Shown here: positions 59,210 to 64,000 of the stretch, in pieces
Layout of the letters: each line of letters opens with the position of its first letter
Numbering within the stretch: the stretch's first letter is position 1
Assembly (NCBI GenBank): GCA_023415775.1
Contig: JAEZJM010000035.1
Coordinates: 62,001-126,000, forward strand
Direction: 5' to 3'
Source of the DNA: Bacillota bacterium
GTDB lineage: Bacteria; Bacillota; Negativicutes; Sporomusales; UBA7701
DNA length: 64,000 nucleotides
Program-made: the position numbers and the translations under genes
The notes under the pieces: model-generated
The model's input: only the letters and a program-made list of their open reading frames with translations
Told to the model about the DNA's origin: nothing
The model's database searches: none

Positions 59210-59226
59210 TAAGCTTCTGAACGGCC
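59201..59226. repeat. Minimal palindromic repeat, copy E
   Basis: GGCCGGTGATAAGCTTCTGA continued by ACGGCC is an imperfect 26-bp palindrome made of only the outermost arms of the repeat family. It contains the stop codon of the TerC-type gene. Confidence 0.6.
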
Positions 59227-59242
59227 GGCACATTCCAATATT

Positions 59243-59269
59243 AAAAGAACGCCTGAAAGGCGTTCTTTT
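59243..59269 (+). terminator. Terminator after the TerC-type gene
   Basis: AAAAGAACGCC and GGCGTTCTTTT surround a TGAAA loop. Confidence 0.9.
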
Positions 59270-59326
59270 CGTTTGGCCTGCGGCAGGCCTAGGCTACGTT
59301 TTCCATGCTGTCAGATCAGATTAGAG

Positions 59327-59350
59327 AAACCCCGCTTATCGGCGGGGTTT
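59327..59350 (-). terminator. Terminator of the CBO0543-type gene
   Basis: AAACCCCGC and GCGGGGTTT surround a 6-base loop, 16 bases after the end of the minus-strand gene. Confidence 0.8.
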
Positions 59351-59366
59351 ACATATGCGGCAAGCA

Positions 59367-59816
59367 CTATCTCGACGACAGCTTTTCCAGATGAAATATT
59401 CGATGGAACTGATAGAACAGCCAGAATAAGACCCAGTCGGCGGCGTAGGAATACCAGGTATCCCACCACTGATGATAGCGCATATGCCCGGTATTAACAT
59501 AGACTAACTCAATAATAACCGCCATGGTTGTCCAAAAAAGCCAGTATTTGAGCATCTTTCCGGTGCTGCGCTCTTTCGGCAACCGCTGGATGAAGAGGTA
59601 CGTTACTACCGGGTATATGGCCAGGTCATCGGCCAGGTGGATAAGGAGCGGGGAGCCGATATATTCCCAAAGCGGGTAATAGAATACTAAGACGTCGGTT
59701 GCCAACGCAAGGGCCTTTGCCAGTATGCAGACCGGCAGTATTTCCCGCCAGCGGCTCTTATCGGATGTAAACAGCCAGATTGCCCACGCGACGACAAACC
59801 ATACGACGTAGAACAT
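59367..59816 (-). CDS. CBO0543-family membrane protein
   Basis: The 149-residue product has four or five helices and many Trp, Tyr and His residues: RWREILPVCILAKALALATD, WEYIGSPLLIHLADDLAIYP and WWDTWYSYAADWVLFWLFYQF near the end. This matches the CBO0543 family of spore-forming Firmicutes, whose function is unknown. ATG 59816 follows GGGGTGGT. The base composition of the gene is less GC-rich than its neighbours, which may point to transfer or to membrane codon use. Confidence 0.75.
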   Translation of the reverse strand: MFYVVWFVVAWAIWLFTSDKSRWREILPVCILAKALALATDVLVFYYPLWEYIGSPLLIHLADDLAIYPVVTYLFIQRLPKERSTGKMLKYWLFWTTMAVIIELVYVNTGHMRYHQWWDTWYSYAADWVLFWLFYQFHRIFHLEKLSSR

Positions 59817-60090
59817 GTGACCACCCCGTTCCGGAATTCGCCCCGTAACTTCTTTAGTGTACCTGCAAATGCCCGGAAAAATTATCGTGGTCTCGCTCTG
59901 TTTACAAAATGAGGGAAAGCGATTCCATACGTTGAAACAAATTATTTTTTGGTCACGAAAAAGGGGAGATGCAAAAGTCTGCTCTTAGTTTTTACTGCTT
60001 TTTAGGATGGATTTTCTTTTCATCTGAGTTCCGGTCTTTGCATGTCGTTCGGCTTAGGATTGTTTCTTCTGGCCCCCCTGTATTAGCCTC
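59817..60090. other. Intergenic gap with no recognised feature
   Basis: This 274-base stretch is AT-rich compared with its surroundings and has no convincing ORF. No clear terminator stem was found for the barrel gene that ends at 60091. Confidence 0.5.
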
Positions 60091-60957
60091 CTAAAACCTG
60101 AATTCGCTGGTGAAATAAAACCCCTTTTGCACACTCGTCGCCTTATCCCAGGAAATATCGGCGCTCGTGCTTTCCGTCCCGTGGTAGAGGCTCATGTACT
60201 GGTAGCGGTAGCCGGCGGTCACCGCCGCGGTCTGCGTGCTGCCGAGGGCGTAACGGAGGCCTATGTACGCGTCGAACATCTGCGCCGCGCCGGTGTGGTC
60301 GAAATCCAGACTGCGGAGATTCCACCAGCCGTGCCCTTGGGCGAGCGCAAGGGGGGAGTAGGCCACCGACCCGACCACGCTCACCCGCGGCGATATGGCC
60401 GACTTGCCCTTAACCCCGATATGCGGCCCCTGGTATGTCGCGGTATAAGTCGAGTCCAGGCCGGACAGCGTGTGAGGGGGATTCTGATTGGCGTAGTTCT
60501 CCACATAGTATACGCCGTCCGTCATGCGAAAAGCGTTCTGCCGATAGCCGTAGCCGATGAAATATTCGTGATTCGCGCCCCCCGGTTTTACCCAGTCCAC
60601 ATTGATAAAGGCGCTCTTGCCCGTTGTCTTGAACTCGCCGTAGTACCACAAGCTCGAACTTTTCGTATAATCCCAGTCCGAATCGCTGCCGGTCGCCGCC
60701 TTGACGCCGTTCGCCAGCCCGCCCTCCACCCGCAGCCTGCTAAGGTGCGGCGCCTTGCTCTCGTAGCTTGCGGTCAAATATGTACTGGCGTGGGGGTAGT
60801 AAAGCTCCGACGCCCCGTTCGCCGGGAAAGAGATGCGCCACATCTGCGAACCGGTCGCCGGCCACACGCCGAGCGACAAATCGCCCGCCGCCGCCGTGCC
60901 CGTCAACGAAACGAAGAACACCATGGTCAGCATCCAGGCCCGCAGCGCACTTGCCAA
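60091..60957 (-). CDS. Outer-membrane beta-barrel protein, omptin-like
   Basis: The 288-residue product has a signal peptide (about 1-25, ending GTAAAG) and amphipathic strands throughout, and it ends YFTSEFRF with the terminal Phe needed for outer-membrane insertion. DSDWDY near residue 92 and LDFDH further on recall the Asp/His pairs of omptin proteases and related barrels. Protease activity is not certain. TTG 60957 follows AAGGTGGGGAG; a longer ATG start at 60999 is possible but lacks a ribosome site. It is divergent from the CO dehydrogenase gene. Confidence 0.82.
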   Translation of the reverse strand: MASALRAWMLTMVFFVSLTGTAAAGDLSLGVWPATGSQMWRISFPANGASELYYPHASTYLTASYESKAPHLSRLRVEGGLANGVKAATGSDSDWDYTKSSSLWYYGEFKTTGKSAFINVDWVKPGGANHEYFIGYGYRQNAFRMTDGVYYVENYANQNPPHTLSGLDSTYTATYQGPHIGVKGKSAISPRVSVVGSVAYSPLALAQGHGWWNLRSLDFDHTGAAQMFDAYIGLRYALGSTQTAAVTAGYRYQYMSLYHGTESTSADISWDKATSVQKGFYFTSEFRF

Positions 60958-61109
60958 AATAACTCCCCACCTTACATAATTTATTGACATATTCGCCATT
61001 TGCCGCCACAACCCTGTCGCCGCCAAGCCGGTAATATATGTCAAAGTCAAGCATAAAAAAAACCTCCCGTCGCAGACTATAGAACAGTACATTGCGAGGA
61101 GGAATCGAT

Positions 61110-63248
61110 GTGTCCGACCGACAGCAGCTTATCACCAGCACAGACGACGTCAGCAAGGGTGACGTCGAATCGGTGCTCGGGCGGGGCGACGCCAGCGGCA
61201 GCAACGACCCAGACGCCCATTTCGACGTCCACGCCAACGCGCGCAAATACTACGACATCACCAAATCGCCGCCGCCGGCGGGCGTATTCGCCTGGCAGCG
61301 CGAACATATCCGCACCCACGACCAGAGCGAGGCCGGCTACCCCCTCAATATCATCATCGACCCGGCGATGCGCGAAATGTATCAGCACGTCCACGAGCAG
61401 GGGCTGACAAACGTCTTCGACCGCTGGCAGCAGCAGGAAAAGATTCGCTGCACCTTCTGCACCTCGGGCCTCAGCTGCCAGCTCTGCGCCCAGGGACCCT
61501 GCCGCATCAACCCCAAAGTGCCGCGCGGCGCCTGCGGCGTCGACGCCCACGTCATGGTCGCCCGCAACTTCGTCTACCGCCACGTCACCATCGGCACCGC
61601 CGCCAACATCTTCCACGCCCAGCAGGCGGCCCGCACCCTCAAAGCCGCCGTCGAATCGCCGGAAAGCGGCCTCACCCTCCGCGACCCCGACAAACTCCTC
61701 AAATACGCCGAGATGGCCGGCCTCAACAGCAAACAGGACGTCAACAAAGTCGCCAGGATGTTCGCCGACTGGGTTATCGCCGACATGGGGCGGCCCTACT
61801 ACGAGGAAGCCGCCATGGTCCAGGCTTTCGCCCCCGCCAAACGCAAGGAACTGTGGCGCAAACTCAAGCTCTTCCCCGGCGGCGGCAACAGCGAAGTCGC
61901 CTTCGCCCAGACCAAATGCATGACCAACCTCAACGCCGACCCGATCGACTTCCTCCTCACCTCCGTCCGGCTCGGCATCATCAACGAATACCAGGGCCTC
62001 TTCGCCCTCGACATCCTCCAGGAAATCCTCATGGGCACCCAGAAAATCCACACCACCCGCCAGAACATGGGCCTCCTCGACCCCGCCAAAATCAACATCA
62101 TCGCCAACGGCCACATGCCCCTCGTCGCCCACACCGTCATCGAGCTAGCCTCGAAGCCCGAGTGGCTGGACAAGGCCCGCGCCGCCGGCGCTTCCGGCAT
62201 TCAGGTCCTCGGCCACGTCTGCGAAGGCCAGCAGCTCATGAACTATAGCGGCACCCAGGACATGGCGGCCTACGGCGGCCAGGAAGGCGAGTGGCTCTCC
62301 GAGGAATACCTTCTCGCCACCGGCTGTGTCGACCTGTTCATGTTCGACTACAACTGCACCGTGCCCACCCTGCCGCTCTACGCCAAGCGGTTCGGCACCA
62401 CCATGGTCAGCACCCACGAAGTCATCAAGCTGCCCGGCGCAGAAACCGTCGAGTTCATCCCCGAGCGGATGGCCGAGCAGGCCGGCAAGATCCTCGACAT
62501 GTCCATCGAGGCCTACCAGCGCCGCAAGGCCGAAAACCGCGAAATCTACGTCCCGCAGTACACCACCGAATGCACCGTAGGCTTCAGCACCGAGCCCATC
62601 AAAGCCGCCCTCGGCGGCACATGGCAGCCGCTCCTCGACGCCATAACGAGCGGCAGCATCCGCGGCATCGCCACCGTCGTCGGCTGCACCACCGCCCGCT
62701 ACGGTCAGGGCGGCAGCAACATCTTCCGCATCGCCAAGGGCCTCATCGCCAAAGACATCCTCGTCCTCGCCGGCGGCTGCACCTCGGCGGTCATGGAATA
62801 CACCGGCCTCACCAGGCCCCAGGCGGCCGAGGAATGCGGCCCCGGCCTCAAATCCGTCTGCCAGGCCCTCGGCATCCCGCCCGTCCTCTCCTACGGCGCC
62901 TGCGTCGATATCGGCAAAATGACCCACACCGCCATGGAACTCGCCGACGCCCTCGGCGTCGACACCGACAAACTGCCGCTCGTCATCGGCGCCCCCGAAT
63001 ACCTCGAGCAGAAAGCCGTCGCCGACGCCTGCACCGCCATCGCCTTCGGCTGGCTCGTCCACGTCGCCCCCGTGCCCTCCGTCACCGGCAGCGACGTCGT
63101 CGTCAAAACCCTCACCGAAACCACCGAAACCCTCGGCCTCGGCAAACTCATGGTCGAACTGTCGGCCGACAAAACCGTCGACATCTACGTCAACCATATC
63201 GAGCAGAAGCGCAAAGAGCTGGGCCTCTCTTCAGGCCCGATACATTAA
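61110..63248 (+). CDS. Divergent monofunctional Ni-Fe-S carbon monoxide dehydrogenase (CooS-like)
   Basis: The 712-residue enzyme would interconvert CO and CO2 in the cytoplasm. The B-cluster Cys are 123, 126, 131 and 142. The D-cluster pattern is CxxC (Cys114, Cys117), as in the Desulfovibrio vulgaris enzyme with a [2Fe-2S] cluster. Possible C-cluster ligands are in IIANGH, GHVCEGQQ, DYNCTVP, VGCTTARYGQ, GGCTSAV and GACVDIG. The VGCTTARYGQ segment departs from the usual GCNN. The proton-relay His near 169 (FHAQQAA) lacks the usual following His residues. GTG 61110 follows GAGGAGG. No cooC, cooF or acetyl-CoA synthase gene is adjacent. Confidence 0.88.
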   Translation: MSDRQQLITSTDDVSKGDVESVLGRGDASGSNDPDAHFDVHANARKYYDITKSPPPAGVFAWQREHIRTHDQSEAGYPLNIIIDPAMREMYQHVHEQGLTNVFDRWQQQEKIRCTFCTSGLSCQLCAQGPCRINPKVPRGACGVDAHVMVARNFVYRHVTIGTAANIFHAQQAARTLKAAVESPESGLTLRDPDKLLKYAEMAGLNSKQDVNKVARMFADWVIADMGRPYYEEAAMVQAFAPAKRKELWRKLKLFPGGGNSEVAFAQTKCMTNLNADPIDFLLTSVRLGIINEYQGLFALDILQEILMGTQKIHTTRQNMGLLDPAKINIIANGHMPLVAHTVIELASKPEWLDKARAAGASGIQVLGHVCEGQQLMNYSGTQDMAAYGGQEGEWLSEEYLLATGCVDLFMFDYNCTVPTLPLYAKRFGTTMVSTHEVIKLPGAETVEFIPERMAEQAGKILDMSIEAYQRRKAENREIYVPQYTTECTVGFSTEPIKAALGGTWQPLLDAITSGSIRGIATVVGCTTARYGQGGSNIFRIAKGLIAKDILVLAGGCTSAVMEYTGLTRPQAAEECGPGLKSVCQALGIPPVLSYGACVDIGKMTHTAMELADALGVDTDKLPLVIGAPEYLEQKAVADACTAIAFGWLVHVAPVPSVTGSDVVVKTLTETTETLGLGKLMVELSADKTVDIYVNHIEQKRKELGLSSGPIH

Positions 63249-63254
63249 AGCAAA

Positions 63255-63285
63255 GAAGCCCGCGTGATAATCACGCGGGCTTCTT
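63255..63285. terminator. Bidirectional terminator
   Basis: GAAGCCCGCGTGA and its complement form a 13-bp stem around TAA, between convergent genes; it overlaps the end of the deacetylase gene by two bases. Confidence 0.88.
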
Positions 63286-64000
63286 AATCGCCTATCGACG
63301 GGTCGAGCGTTTTCAGATGTTCGATGACGGACGTAAACCTGAACCTGGCCAGCAGCGCCCTGAGTTTGGCCCGGGTGCCGCCGATGCCGTGGTAGTGGAT
63401 GAAAGCTTCCTTGGCGGGGAGGGCAAGGCGGCGCTCGCCGGGGTCGAGCTCGCGGGGGTGGAGGTATACGATTGCCGGCTGGCCGCGGCGGTTGGCGCGG
63501 CGGATGGCGTTTTCGACGAAAAACCCGGGAAAAAGGCGGAAATAGAAGCCGCCGGAGTAGCCGATATTGCGTCCGGCCAGGCGGACGACCGAGGTTGGCA
63601 CCTCCCAGAGCTTGAGGCTCCGCCCGGCGACGACCGGGTGGTGGATATGGGTGGGGGCGTCGGGGATGCCGTACAGGAAGGTGTGGACAGGGAAAATGCT
63701 GGCGTCATAGACCAGGCCGAGCTCCTCCAGGGCGGCGAGGTAGTGGTAGTTGGCGGCGACGATCGACCACGAGGGAGCGCGGTAGCCGCGGACGGCCGCG
63801 CCGGCCACGTCTTCGAGGATAGCGACCGACTTCCTGACATCGTCGGCGAACTCGGCCACCGTCTGGCGGTAAGCCAGCGCGTGGCCGTAGCCGTGGGAAG
63901 CGAGCTCGTGGCCGGCGGCGACGATGGCGCGAACGACCGCCGGATGGTCCTCGGCGACAGCGCCGAGCACGAAAAAGGTGGCTCTAGCGCCCGCTTCGGC
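63284..64000 (-). CDS. Polysaccharide deacetylase with DUF3473-like C-terminus (5' end outside the window)
   Basis: The visible 238 codons run to the window edge, with the N-terminus missing. The NodB-type domain shows TFFVLGAVAEDHP, ELASHGYGH (metal His pair) and GYRAPSWSI. The C-terminal part has YSGGFYFRLFP, VYLHPRELDPGERR and FIHYHGIGGTRAKL, as in deacetylases of exopolysaccharide and XrtA loci. It probably removes acetyl groups from an extracellular polysaccharide. The catalytic Asp would lie upstream, beyond the window. Confidence 0.88.
   Translation of the reverse strand, partial: AEAGARATFFVLGAVAEDHPAVVRAIVAAGHELASHGYGHALAYRQTVAEFADDVRKSVAILEDVAGAAVRGYRAPSWSIVAANYHYLAALEELGLVYDASIFPVHTFLYGIPDAPTHIHHPVVAGRSLKLWEVPTSVVRLAGRNIGYSGGFYFRLFPGFFVENAIRRANRRGQPAIVYLHPRELDPGERRLALPAKEAFIHYHGIGGTRAKLRALLARFRFTSVIEHLKTLDPSIGD

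Overview
The window is GC-rich chromosomal DNA (codon third positions mostly C or G) with tightly packed genes and no ribosomal RNA, phage or recognisable insertion sequence. It suggests an anaerobic, diderm, probably spore-forming Firmicute of the Negativicutes (Sporomusaceae-like). The reasons are Firmicute gene order (proB-proA, then nadD, yqeK, LytR-type gene, rsfS), an outer-membrane beta-barrel protein ending in Phe, a MacA/MacB-type envelope exporter, a sensor kinase of the sporulation-kinase type, a CBO0543-family membrane protein, a Ni-CO dehydrogenase and a DMSO-reductase-type molybdoenzyme. The species cannot be named from the sequence alone.

Layout. 1-6.8 kb: tail of an upstream repeat protein, proline synthesis (proB, proA), a MacA/MacB-like export operon, a 47-residue membrane protein and nadD. 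6.9-11 kb: a large receptor-PAS-GGDEF-EAL protein, a small membrane protein and an RRM RNA-binding protein with a long leader. 11.1-15 kb: yqeK, LCP protein, rsfS, a CvfB-like S1 protein, a divergent SOD-like protein and tRNA-Ala(GGC). 15-21.7 kb: a phosphate regulon with pstB-phoU, a convergent phoR, then pstS and pstC-pstA. Three 11-bp-periodic Pho boxes lie in front of its transcription units. 21.7-26.6 kb: a secreted protein, an Nramp transporter and a MalT-like LuxR regulator. 26.8-33.4 kb: a DMSO-reductase-like operon (TAT-exported Mo subunit, four-cluster FeS subunit, NrfD anchor, TorD chaperone), then two CRP/FNR-type sites and an operon of a half-size siroheme reductase fused to DUF1858 plus an unknown protein. 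33.5-37.8 kb: amino-acid racemase, TPP riboswitch with thiM-thiW, and a MATE exporter with a leader peptide.

37.8-47.2 kb: accessory region with a GAF-GAF-PAS-GGDEF-HD-GYP protein, several small secreted proteins, a TPR protein, a QueG-like iron-sulfur protein and, on the minus strand, a strong candidate non-coding RNA with its own promoter and terminator. 47.3-54.4 kb: a multi-PAS/GAF histidine kinase with a sigma54-type response regulator, and an orphan Spo0-type kinase. 54.5-57.6 kb: copper operon csoR-copA with a CsoR operator, followed by a long structured element whose two terminal hairpins carry CANGGANG loops. 57.6-64 kb: WrbA-type flavoprotein, TerC-type transporter flanked by palindromic repeats, CBO0543 protein, outer-membrane barrel, a divergent CO dehydrogenase and the start-truncated end of a polysaccharide deacetylase.

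Two dispersed structures stand out. One is a family of palindromic repeats in five forms (26 to about 180 bp). The other is the pair of structured RNA-like elements at 46.4 and 57.3 kb. Most function calls rest on family motifs read by eye; no database was searched.
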